Positions 1 through 35,100 of a stretch of DNA of 64,000 nt are shown here, one piece after another (within the stretch, counting starts at the first letter, position 1; every line of letters starts with the position of its first letter). The notes below the pieces were generated by a model. That model was not told the origin of the DNA and did no database searches. It saw only the letters and a list, made by a program, of their open reading frames with translations. The translations under genes and the position numbers were made by a program. The stretch covers positions 18,418,980-18,482,979 of the forward strand of contig NC_136010.1 in the NCBI RefSeq assembly GCF_048128805.1. Reading direction: 5' to 3'. This DNA is from Centroberyx gerrardi (lineage: Eukaryota > Chordata > Actinopteri > Beryciformes > Berycidae).

Positions 1-2413
1 AGAATGAGTAGAATAGATGTAAATTGAACCAACATGGTTCTGTATTAGTGGTTTACCCATAATGTGCCATATTTAACAGCTGGAAGATTCAGCATGACCA
101 ATCAACAATATATGATAGCTTTAAATTAAGTGCCACCACCACATTTAATGGTGATGTCCATTCTAACCACTCACATTTCAGGGTCTAGGAGATTAATCCA
201 TCAGAAAATAAGCTGATTTGGGTTCAGTTAAAGGGCAGCGGCCTGGGATCAGTGAGACCGGATGGGTCGTTCTGCAGTCCACCGAGGCTGGACTTGACCA
301 GTTTGTGCTTTACTTGTGGCCTGATTGCCATTATTCTTAAGTTATTGCTTTATGACTGAGGCGGAAAAACACCAGTTAACAGGTGCATCAGCTAAACTGT
401 TCATAACATTGCTACTTGCGTCTTTGCGTAATCTAAACTTCAACTTCATTTTGGCAGTCAACACTGTGAATTACATTCAGGCAAAAAAAAATTGGTCTCA
501 AAAAAAAGCTGAACATTCAGTAAAACATTGGGATTGTTGCCTTCGATGTAGAATTTTGACCTTTATGAAACATGAAAAACAACCTACACGAAATGCATGG
601 CTGAGACGGAGCCTTTCTTACAGTCCAGTGTTAAATCCCACATGGGTCTGAGAGGCCCATTGTGTTACTGTCAAAAGGCCCTTTCCTACTGCTTCCCTTA
701 GGGACCCTGCAGCTCTACAGTCACTCCACAAAGCACCAAACACCAGGAAAAACATCAACAACTTACTGTATCAGTGTCTACGACTCCTCTAACATCACCA
801 TGGTAACAGAAACGACTGTAAGGCACTTCAATCAATGAACAGAAAATCACTTGGCTAGATCAGACTAATCACTACGACATTGTAAGGAGATCACCAGCTA
901 AAATTGTCAACTGTCCCGTGAGAAAGACATGATACTGCTCTACAGGCACAACTGTAACCATTGCATAGTTCCACAGAATGGAGGCTGAGTTGTAGCAGGG
1001 CTCTCAATGTATGGCAGGTAGTTATTAACAAAGGCATATTTACACAATGTGCTACAACTGTTAGAACTGTCCAAATATACAACCACCGTACATCTTAAAG
1101 AAACTACAATCAATCATACAATAGTCTGTATGCATTTGAAAACCCAAATACAATAGTTAGTATATGCTTAGATAAAAAAAAAGGTGAACAAACCACTTTT
1201 CAATTTACGGACATCATTCCAGTGTTTTGACAATGTCATGCATTTCATACAAAATCCCATAGCAGTCTCCTTATATTCCTTGGCAATATAAATGTTCACA
1301 TAATGGAAAAAGAAAACAAAAAAAAACAACATCCTGAATGCAAAATGGATTGACAGTCATGTGACACAAAGGTGTAACAAAATACAATAATTTAGGAAAT
1401 GGATGGACAATATTAAAAACAAGTATTTCACTGCAACACATTTCTGAAGTATTACAATATACCGTATGTGCTGAAGCAGTAGCAGTTCTACCGGTATTAC
1501 CAGTCTGACAAAACATGCTTTGCACTGCGTTCTCCTTTAACCAAAAGAGGCAACTGAGACTGAAACTAAATAGACTACAGACAAGAAAACACTGAATCCA
1601 TTCAACCTGCGTGCATTAATCACATAAAGACTTATAGAATCATATAATAATTATCAACTTTCACAGATTGAGTTTGGCATCAGGTTCTTTATGTATGTGT
1701 GTGTGTCATAGCCTTTACAATTACTATTTTAAGTTTCAGATGTGATTCTAATAGTTTTTAGACTTCTGTGCTTCATAAATGTTTCTTTTTAGTTTGTATT
1801 TATTTAATTATTTGAGTTTTTCAGTGGTCGTGGCAGTGAGGAATGTATTAGTATCTGTCTGGAGCACACACTGCTAGATAAATTGGCTTTGGATGGGGTT
1901 TGTATCAATGTAGTGATAGTTGACTTTGCTCATCCATTCTCAGAGGATTGTTGTGCTACTTCTCTCTCATTATAGCACAGATCAAAAGACTAAAACTAGA
2001 CATTATTGTTGGTTTTGTATTTCATTGTTTCTTATTTTATTTGAATAATTTGGAAACTTAGCTTCAGTTTAGATTTTTTTTTTTTCACGCACTTCATGTT
2101 TGTTTTCTTTTTAATGCCTAGTTTTAATTTTGATTTTAGTTTTGGTCATCTTTAATAAACTTGGCAAGGGGAATGTGAACATAAAGTCATGTCTACATGG
2201 ATACGTAAATAAGATCAAATCTACAAAAATGATCAATATTTGTCGATGGAGAAATTTCAACCGGAAATTGACTGACTGACAGAGACTCAGCTAACAGCCA
2301 AAATATGTGCATGGCAAATACAACAGCGATGCATACACATCTTAATAAGGCATTGGCACATTCAAGTTCAATCTAAGACACAAGGAGTGTAAAGCACTAT
2401 AGTAATAAATAGA
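1..2413. other. region downstream of mitf
   Basis: AT-rich sequence with no recognisable gene. It may hold part of a long mitf 3' UTR. The short ORFs here have no coding character that I can see. Confidence 0.4.
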
Positions 2414-2419
2414 TTTATT
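2414..2419 (-). terminator. mitf: candidate mitf poly(A) signal
   Basis: The first AATAAA downstream of the mitf stop on the minus strand (TTTATT on plus), implying a 3' UTR of about 470 nt. Others occur at 2036-2041 and 1799-1804. Mammalian MITF has a much longer 3' UTR, so distal sites may be used. Confidence 0.35.
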
Positions 2420-2887
2420 ATCTCTTCTATTATTGCTAGTGATTTAAAAAGCAGTGTTTATCGCACCACAAAATATCTATTTCTGACCATGATTTCTAAC
2501 TTCCCTAGATTCTTTGGAATCAAAAGAAATAAACACAATCTAGCCTCTATCCCAAGATAAATGCATATTTTAAAATATAAAAACGTCTATTTTTTTAACT
2601 CATTGTCATCAAAATATTGATTAAACCAAAAAATTTACTTTAAAATCAGTCCTTGAAATTAAGGTTCAGGGCTTGAAAAGATATCACAAAAAAACACATG
2701 AATGGAAAAGATTAAATATATGTAAACACAGGGGGGAAAAAACAAAACAAAAACACAACAAACCGACAAATAACATGAAGAAGAGAAAGGACATCCCAGC
2801 AGCTGAGGATGTGTTAGCTACTGACAGGGATACTTGCAGCAGGGTGGAGGGAGGAAGATGCAGGCGGGGGTTTTCCAGTAGGGGATG

Positions 2888-26013
<23,126 letters not shown>

Positions 26014-26265
26014 GCTTGCAGATGTTAACTTTTGGAAAGGTTAAACTAAAAAAAAATAGACGAACGATATTTGTGCCGCCGTAGTTTGCTCCAACACGCT
26101 CAGTACCAGCCGCTGTAAACGCAAGCCGCCTGTCTCCAGACCCACAGCTCTGTAGTTCTCCACAGCAGCAAGGACAGCACGGCTAACGGGCTGCACGCGA
26201 CAGAGAACTACAACTCCCATGATGCCACTCAACTGTCAATGTCAGCACGCTTTTCATTGGCTACA
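26014..26265 (-). promoter_or_regulatory. mitf: mitf A-form promoter and 5' UTR
   Basis: About 250 bp upstream of the exon 1A ATG. On the minus strand it holds a CCAAT box (26256-26260 as ATTGG on plus). At 26206-26225 is AACTACAACTCCCATGATGC, a close match to the ZNF143/Staf site. No TATA box is evident, which fits a broadly used promoter. Confidence 0.6.
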
Positions 26266-26525
26266 ACACCCGGTGGGATGCTCGCCTTATTTACTTTATA
26301 CAAGTTTCATTCAGTTTCGCTTCCTTTTAGATTAAAATGATTAATTCGGGTGGAAAATAAGCAGTTAGCGTTGCAAATTACCCTAAAGATGTGTATACAA
26401 ACAGTGATTCAGTGGTAAAGAAAAACAAAACAAACCCTAACTTTATGGGTTATTATGGGCTATATGAAGACACAGTATCTTCATACAGCCTAAACTACAT
26501 GAGACTGAGTTTTAAAGGTAAGTTT

Positions 26526-26544
26526 AAAAAAAAAAAAAAAAAAA
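26526..26544. repeat. poly-A tract
   Basis: Run of A upstream of mitf exon 1A, without a recognisable SINE body. Confidence 0.8.
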
Positions 26545-27579
26545 GCTAGCTGAGGTCTAAAAAGGTGAATAAACTGATTTTAGGTGAGTTTATCCTCCAT
26601 TTCATCCCTGTGCAGTTCCACCAACAACGAATAGACAATTACATCCAACCTCAAGTGACTCAGATAAAAACTGTTATCAGTTCTGGGAAAGCACAAGCAA
26701 AAATAAGTCAGTATTTCACAGCAAGACAAGATGCCATGAAGGTCAATAGTTGGACCCTCTGAACATAATACAGTAGGATGACCTTGAGTGGAAGAACCGC
26801 TACACGATACGCCTGACCAGCTGCTGACCATGTAGGCTACAACCTGTTAACTTTAAACACACAAATGAATCTCTGTGTGCAGGATAAGCAAGAAGATTTT
26901 GTTCAATTGTTTACTGACTTCCTAAATGTGAAAATGAATTGTATTTTTACACGCTGTGACGTTCCTTCTACCTTCTACTGAATGATCCAAAAAACGGTCC
27001 CCTATCCAAAACAGCAAAATACAATCCATCACCAAATCATACTTGTACAGCACACATTGCATTGTTAATGATTTCTTGAGCAGTTTAAATGCATTCCTGT
27101 CGTCCCCTCACCATCTCAGCAGTTCAATCTGCAATTTGTGAAGTCATGCAGTTATTGCAACCTAATTATAACAAACCTGGAGACATTTGTTTTGACCCTC
27201 ATTCCCCTGCTTCCAGTGCCAGCAGTTTTAGCTGACTTGCTTGTCGCCTCCTCAGCTCACACTGTTCTCTGACTCTGCTCTCTTCAATGGACCCTTAACC
27301 GTCACTAGGGGTCAGTATATGGCTAGGAAAACGATCTGTTGTGAGTAGGCTACATGGAAGGCACTTGCTATGACAGAATGGAAATGCAAGTTCAATATTT
27401 GCATTTGCCTCATCCTGCTGAACTGGTTCAATTCTGTGTTGTACCATGCAAACATAATGCAAACGCACATTTACTGGAAAGCACAGCCTTAAAAACTAAA
27501 CAAATAATTCAGCATAGTCTTTTTATATATATAACCCTAATTAAAACCAAAAAACGGTATAACAGAATTAGGAAGAGAA

Positions 27580-28390
27580 ACAGAATCAGAATGACTTTAT
27601 TTGCCAGATCACCAATATTTATACAAGGCTTGCCTTGGTGACATTGGTGCAGAGATATATGAAAAGCAAATTTAGTTACATAAGAACAGAATGGAACACA
27701 TGGTACAGGGAAAACAGGGCTTCACATCCAGTGCAAGGGGGGCAGTGCAAGACACAATAGACTACATATTACTCTACATATATAAACCCAGGATTCTGTC
27801 ATTGGGCGGTGTACCATGAGATGATTAATCACATGAAAGAAGTCCTGAGCATTACAGCACATGGACATAATAACCAAGTGTCATAGTGTGGAAAGTCTTG
27901 TGCAGATGTAATGAGAAGTAATGAGTAGTGCAAGATTGTGCAAACATTGCTGGCTAATAATAAAAATGATGAACTAAAAAGTAAGAATAGTAGCATCCGC
28001 TCCATCTAGGGAGGTAAAGGGGTGGTGGAGGGTCTTGGTCTTGATCTTGGTTTTCACACTGGCATCATACAGCTCCTTTATGGAGGGCAGCTGACAGCCA
28101 ATCATCATCATTCACTCAGGACAGTTTGCCATAGAGCAGTTCCAATACGATGGAGCCAAAAGTAAAAAAACAAGATCCTGGAATAGAAGCCAAGGGGGTC
28201 CAGGTGTTCCGGGACACAACTGAAGGGTCACTTTGACTGCATCATCCACTGAGCAGTTTGTCCTGTAAACTGCAAGCGGTCAAGGAGAAGGCCTCTGACA
28301 CACTTGAGCTGGGACAGTGTCAGGCAGACAAAAGGCTTTATTATGTCTGAGGTCAGTGCCACTGGCCTGTAATCATGATGAATTCATAGT
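27580..28390. repeat. degenerate interspersed repeat
   Basis: Starts CAGAATCAGAATGACTTTAT, a phrase common at one end of a widespread teleost repeat. It continues with low-complexity phrases such as CTTGGTCTTGATCTTGG. There is no open reading frame. Class and borders are uncertain. Confidence 0.4.
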
Positions 28391-29750
28391 CGTAATAGCA
28401 TATTCCTTGTATGAATGTTGCCCTATGCTGTACTTAAATTGACTAGCCTACTGTAAGGAGTTGCAATCTTGCTTCTTAAATATGTTTTTCTTGGGTCACA
28501 GTGGTATGTATGCGGGTAGAATAGAATTTCAACATCCCAAATCACATATTCAAAATTCTCTGTGTAGCCTAAATTGATGTCATATCCTTATGTCTTGTTA
28601 AAGAGGAAACTAGTGTTAAACCATAAAGTTATTTCTATGATATTGCACAGCTCAATATTAGTATACTATTAAACATGATAACCCTCTTCTAATGCTTTTT
28701 TTGTCAATGGAGCAGCTCCAAGTGGAGCTTGATGACATCACACATTAGACTTTTGGACTTTCAGTCAGTTTTACACCACTCTGATGGGCACCAGTGCCCA
28801 AAAGTGTCTCAGTATTGTTTCTATTATCACCTTTGAACATCTTGTCATCAGGAAAAGCTAGAATTGAGTTTTGATCCTGTGTCACACTGTTTCCTATTGT
28901 CAATCTACATTGCCCAAAAATTGTCTAGTGCATTGCTGCTCTTATTTCTCCCTTGAAGAGAGATTTGTCCATGTACAGAAAAATGTCCAAGGTCATAGGA
29001 ATAACATTCTTTTTCACTTTTAATATTGCATTTCTGTACCAAATGTTTACACCAGCCTTACTGATAGTACATTTCTATAGGGACGACCACAGAGCAAGGC
29101 TGTATGTTTTTTCTGTCACTGTATTTTGTTGTTCATGATTTCAGACCTTTCAGTTTGGGGGTTGAATCTGTTGACTTTTGCATAAATCCTCTGCGATGTG
29201 TAGGCCTACTGTGGTTTCATTTGCATAAATGATCTGCCCACAAACATTTGACTATGCTTAAAAGTGATTGCAGTGGTGGGGAAGTGTGCAAATCATTCCT
29301 CAGAGAGTAATGAATGAAACAAATTGTGACAGGTCTGTCAGTCAGAAAGATGTGATGTGAAGTCTACTTTCAACCAAGCCTCATGCAAGATCGTTTGGTT
29401 TTTGAGGCTGACGCTCACCCATTAAAGACTTGGGAACAGTTTATCCAAAGGCTTCACAATCAATTAAGCACAATATAAACATACAGTACATCACACATGG
29501 CAGAATTATCTCACATGCAGTATACATGCAGTACATACTGTGTTTTTAATTGTGCATTGAATTAAATTTAATGACTGCTTTCTGTGAAATAATTTTTGAT
29601 AATAACTTTCTTCTCCAAGAGCTTTAGATTTATCAGTTCACAGTACAGTGACATTTTTAGAACAATTTTATACCACAGAATTCATAAATACAACATTTTG
29701 CACAATGTCATAATGATGCAAAGGAGTTAACCACATAACATTTAAGTACC

Positions 29751-29765
29751 TTTTTTTTTTTTTTT
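29751..29765. repeat. poly-T tract
   Basis: Run of about 15 T in intergenic DNA. Confidence 0.8.
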
Positions 29766-31247
29766 AGATTGTGCATTCTATTGTAAAATTACTGTTAACA
29801 ACACATTCCAGTACTATCTGGTTGGGCAAGAGTCTTACATGCAAGTTATTACAAAACAGCACTGTCTGTACCCCAGTTTCCTAACTGTATCCAAAATACA
29901 GCTTGTCATTGACTATAGTGTAATATTCCTAATGAGGCTAATGAGGGAATCCTATTCTTTTGTTTACGTGAGCATTTTCCTGTAAGGAGGAGCCTCACTG
30001 GACAGATGGTTTTGGGGGCGCTTAATGAGATACTTATTCATGTCTGATGACAGAAATCCAAGAGCAAGGGGGTGGGGAAGCCTTCCTGTCCCCAGTGTGA
30101 AACATTTACTGTAGACTGGGAGGATACAGTAGCAGGCCAGTTCCTTAGTTCATCAATCATCTTCTTGACAAATAGTTGCAAGAATTATGAAAGAGTATGA
30201 CATACGATAGCATCAATTTGATTCCAGCTAAACTTTATGCAGTGACAGATTTATTTTTGATAAGATTTCAAAAATGATTGAGAATTCAGTTTGTCAGTTT
30301 ATACATTCTAAGCTCCCTCAATCTTTATTGGTAAAGCAGGATACACTTTTGTTTTGGAACTTTAACAAGGGTGCTGTTCTGTTTCTTTGGAAACAGTAAG
30401 AGTTAAGAGAGTAATTAATATTTCAGGAGCACCATCACTCCTGATCAGGAATAAATATTACATGTGAAACACACACCAATAATCTGGTTCAACAGTCTTG
30501 TGTCTTTTGTATTCTAAATGTCACAGAAGGTAAATAATGTGGAATGTAAAATTAACTAATTTGGGGATTTGGCAGCATAGCAACAGCCACTAGGTAACTA
30601 GACAGATAACTGTTAAAACTTGCTCAACATATTTGTTCTGCACAACATAAGAGGCCAACTGGAAAACTGCTGATTGATTGAATTTCTCTTTTATAGAGCA
30701 GTCTGCACTGACTAGAGCTCACAGTTGATCAAAATGAAATGAATGATTTTTCTCTACTGTATGTGGTTTACACTGACTTCATATGTAGCCTATCTCCATG
30801 AAACTTGGTACACGTGTTCTAGGATATATTAGTCTGTAAAGTCACTTTCAAATTGACCAATGGGAGCAACCTCAACCTCCAGATCATATCAATCAAATAT
30901 TGAAATTTGGTACCATGTTCTTGGTGTCATCACTCATGAGTGAATAAAGTTTGGTTGCAAGTGGTGCTGATGGCTGTCATACCACACATGATAAATAAAG
31001 AATCAAAGATGTTTGAGCTGTTAAAGTTAAAAGGTTTGTTAGGTTGCCATTTCTCTGTTGTTGCCATTTATTTTAGTATTATACATGCCAGATTAGGCTG
31101 CATCCTCTGCAACTGCTAATCTTTTACATCTCTAGACCAGGTCCCTGTCTAAGTTTGTACAACAAAAAAGCATTGGCTTTAATCTACTTTAGTCACATTT
31201 ACTTTAGGTTATGCCCTTAAAAAACAGTAATCCTATAATACACACAC

Positions 31248-31264
31248 TATATATATATATATAT
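31248..31264. repeat. AT microsatellite
   Basis: Short AT run just outside the left copy of the inverted repeat pair. Confidence 0.8.
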
Positions 31265-31331
31265 GTAGCTCTAGCTCTCCATCACAAGCAAGGGAAGGAA
31301 ACTGAGGGGAAAAATAACACTGCATTGTGGG
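31264..31331 (+). repeat. left copy of a distant inverted repeat pair
   Basis: About 68 bp, with 30 bp (31284-31313) exactly matching the reverse complement of 33453-33482. Key core: AAGCAAGGGAAGGAAACTGA. It extends through weaker matches from a CTCTC word outside to ATTGTGGGCT inside. Confidence 0.8.
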
Positions 31332-31369
31332 CTATATACACATACACATTCAAACTATATATAAAATAT

Positions 31370-31610
31370 ACTGTAGGAATATAAGGATGTATAGGCCTAT
31401 AACATACAGAATACACAATAGGAATAGTATAGTGATACAATAGGAGATAAGGTCTCTAGCCCCTATAGGAATATTGTAGGAATGTTATATGAATATTATA
31501 GTGATGATATAAAAAATACCATAAAGTATGATAAGGCCACTATAAACTCACTATTGATTACAGTAGAAACACTATAAATCCCCATTGGACTATTATAGGA
31601 AACATATAAA
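31370..31610. repeat. CTATAG/TATAGG-rich repeat
   Basis: Many short palindromic words such as CTATAG, ATAGGAAT and CACTATAA recur, giving an array-like texture. It resembles fish repeats with stacked short inverted units. Confidence 0.45.
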
Positions 31611-31829
31611 GCTTTATTGCAAACTGTGGGCTGATAGTAGTATTTAGACCTATGCATGTGATGAGACAAATGAAAAAAGATAATGATATTCAAATGCTGA
31701 CTCTAAGCTGGGCACCAACCAAACATCTTGAATGAAAGTGACGCATATACTGTATGTAACGCATAAATATAATACTCGCCTTTTCATTTTCAGCCCACTT
31801 CATTATTAGCTATTTATTGTAACCGTGCG

Positions 31830-32102
31830 AGGCAAGCCGGCAGCTGCTGGATGGGCGGGTGGGGTGCGGGGCTTGTTCACATAATAGCCGGCGGGTGAAG
31901 GCGTGGTGAGTGTGGCTGAGCACAAGGCAAGTGTGCGCTATAGTAGTACAGGAGAATGAACATGGACAGCGACAGCGGCGCGGCTCCCCTCCCCGGCAAA
32001 AACACCCCGCGAGCAGACTGAGGAAAGCTGAATGGGTGATCAATATGCAGGGGAAGCTCTGCCTTATCAACACCTAAGTGGGATATAAGCAGCGGTGGAA
32101 AG
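31830..32102 (+). promoter_or_regulatory. frmd4b: candidate CpG-rich promoter and first exon of frmd4b
   Basis: A GC- and CpG-rich island in AT-rich surroundings. It ends in a strong donor, GGAAAG|GTAAGA (exon end 32102). It holds short upstream ORFs, for example MNMDSDSGAAPLPGKNTPRA from about 31956, and no frame continuous with the first coding exon, so it would be 5' UTR. The plus-strand donor points to frmd4b, 8.1 kb downstream. Inference only. Confidence 0.4.
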
Positions 32103-35100
32103 GTAAGACGATTTTTTTTTATGATAGAGCAGATGGAAGGAGACAAAAGTAGACATACACGCATGTGAACGGCAGAGGATCAATGAGCCACTGACTGTAT
32201 CTCCCAGGCAGCGCCATGGGTTTGGCTCTCACCATGCCGTTGTCATTGACCGGTGTGTTTCCTCAGTAAAACAGGGAGGAGGCTCATTTTATTTGCCACA
32301 TCTGCCGTTGCCTCACTTGCCGTGGGGCTCAGGTTGTAACCACCCATGTTACAGTAGCCCACAGTGGCATATTCATTGTTCTCTGTGGTCAGTGGCAACT
32401 GGCCCTGTGATAGTCTTATTATAGGCTACCAGGCGATACATAGCTCATTTTAATAGTAAAACAACTATAAAATGGTATTGCTAGATCTGTGTGCAAGTTG
32501 AAAAGTAGTTTATTATGGGAGAATAAATACATTTTACGGTTTCATAGAAACTACATATAGGTGTAGTCTATCTACTGTAGCTTAGTGATATGCTATAGTG
32601 AATTAACACTATGCTATAGTGAATCTAACAGAGATAAGCAGGCACAGTAATGATTAAACAATGATTGATTTTGGAAATGTCACTTGCTCAATATTGAACA
32701 TGAATCATCAATTTATCATTTCCAAAGGATTCACTTTACACCACTGTGGATCACGCCTATGTCAAAAGCAATAGCCATTGGACAGTTTTTATCTGCCACC
32801 ATGATGCTTTGTGTGTATAATTTGCATCTTCTATTATAAATTGTATGTGGTTCATGAGTGATTTATACTGTGCAGCCCAGCAGCCCCTGTCCACTCATCA
32901 GTGGTGTTTACCAGGATATTACACCTCTTGGTAGTAGCCTAGTCATTATGGTTTTAGTACAGGTCATACAAGGTAGTCACCTGGCAAGTGCTGCAATATT
33001 GTAGTTTTTTGGGACCATTTTGATTATTTTATTGTTCTGGCTCGTTCTGGTCCTCAATTTGTTAGCTTTGTATTAGAAAAAACAAGGATGAACACTGACA
33101 ACTCAGTTGGAGGTTGTCATTGCCCTTTTCATATTTTGTCAGTTTCAGCCTGGATGTTATTTAAAGCACCAGGCATTGTAAACAGGAATTGTTAGTTTGA
33201 TGGTTGCTCTCTATGACACTGGTCTCCAATGTGAAACTTTATTGCCCTTCCTAGCCGCTGGACAGGACATCCTGCTGAGGACAGTCTGTGTCACTTTGCA
33301 CTACGACAGACTATTGTTTCTCTTCTGTCCACCTCTTGGAAAGGATGAAAGGGTCACCGCAGGCGTGTTTTGGGGTTAAAATAGCTCCTTCAATACGTCA
33401 AATAGAATCAATCAGATCTTGACACGCAGCCCACAATCCAGTCACAGTATTATTTTCCCCTCAGTTTCCTTCCCTTGCTTGTCAACATGAGAGCCAGACA
33501 AGTTCGAGATGCTGCCATACCTGTTCGATGCTGCTGAGCAATGTCCTAGCACTCAGCTAGCAACCTTGCTTTTAGGAACCACAGTTTCCCGAGAGACTGT
33601 CTCTCCTTAGAAATGTGCTAAAGAGAGAGCGAGGGATCTATTTTTGGAAAGGCAAGTTATATCCTATATTCATACATTTCCCACAGAGGGAAATGTTGCA
33701 ATATCTGTTGAAAACCTATAGCAGAGCGCAGCAACACTTAAATGAAACAGTCTGGCAGGTGAGAGTTTGAGGTGGAGCTTTATGTTGCTCATGTACACTA
33801 ATGTCCAATACTGATGGATTGATGAAACCAATTTAACGAAATCAGCTTATCACAATTATATGGAGTCAACAAAGGTGAAGACACTGAATACTTATTGATT
33901 ACAATGCAGCCAATATCAGTAGTATTATGGTTGCGTACTGTCATGAGATGTTTTTCACAGGGCTTTAGACAGATAGTCACCTAGTCCAGGTCAAGTAAAG
34001 TGCTACTACTCCCTTTTCTCCTCCCATTCACATCCCTGTCTCAGCACCTCTCCCTCGGGCTCTGCAGAAAGTCACTGCAGTTCTTGGTAATGAAACTCTG
34101 CAGTCCCCTATAGTAGGACTGTCAAAATAGACTGCCAAGAATGGTGTCAACCGGTGGCAAAGCTCTCAGAATTGCAAGTGTTTATGGACCAGTCAGTGTG
34201 TCTTGAAGCAGAACTTGGTGTAGTTTCAAGACACATAAATTCTGAACTGAGATGCTGCACTGAGACGGTTTAGGGCCTTGAAACATCTGACCAATAAAAC
34301 TGGAGACTTTTTAATATTTACCTCTAGTTTTAGTGTGTGGACAACCCAGCAGTTTGGCCTCACTGATGCGTCAATTTTCTAATGTTGATTACAAAGCTGT
34401 CTTGACTATGAAATGAACTCACAAACTCTCAACTGATAATCACAATTTCATGCCGCTTATATACTTGATAAGCATCGATCAGCAAAAAAGCATCTGTATC
34501 TGGATGTAAATAAAAACAGAAAACAATTTTAATTCAGTTTAATTAAAGTTTTTCTTCCATGTAGATATCAGCCTCCTCCAGCGTTTGGTTCAGTTTGTAG
34601 ACAGTACAGTGAAGATAGGAAAGAGTGGAAAGACATGTAATGGTATAACTTGACTTAGATTCAAACTCATGCAACTGCGGTGCACTGAAGGTACCTTGTG
34701 TGCCTTTCAATAATAGAAATTCTGATTAAATTTAAAAAACAAAAATCAAATAAGAGTGATTGACAAATTTGATTTTATGGAGGACTTCTAAACAAACTTT
34801 GTTTTGGTATTTAGCTGGTGTCCGGAAATTTTCACACCTCTCTTTGCAAACACCAGGCTTGTTTGATATTTCACAGACACTGAACGGTGTTTTAAGTCAC
34901 ATTTAGCTTCTCAGCACAACTGGAAATGCAAACATTGGCTCTTGTTTTTGATGATATTGCTTTTCTTGATTTCTGAACACAATCAAGGACACTCAAGGAC
35001 GCTTCAACATTAAAGTGTCTCTAACTACAGCAGCTGACGCTCCATCAGTACAAACTATTTAGATACTCTGGAGTGGACATGAAGCGATGGCAACTTTAAC

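Larger units (their letters stand above)
26300..31261. other. intergenic region between mitf and frmd4b, first part
   Basis: AT-rich, no gene recognised. Besides the repeat at 27580-28390, a weak repeat-like stretch at about 30770-30990 (CCATGAAACTTGGTACAC and similar) may be an old retroelement tail. Confidence 0.45.
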
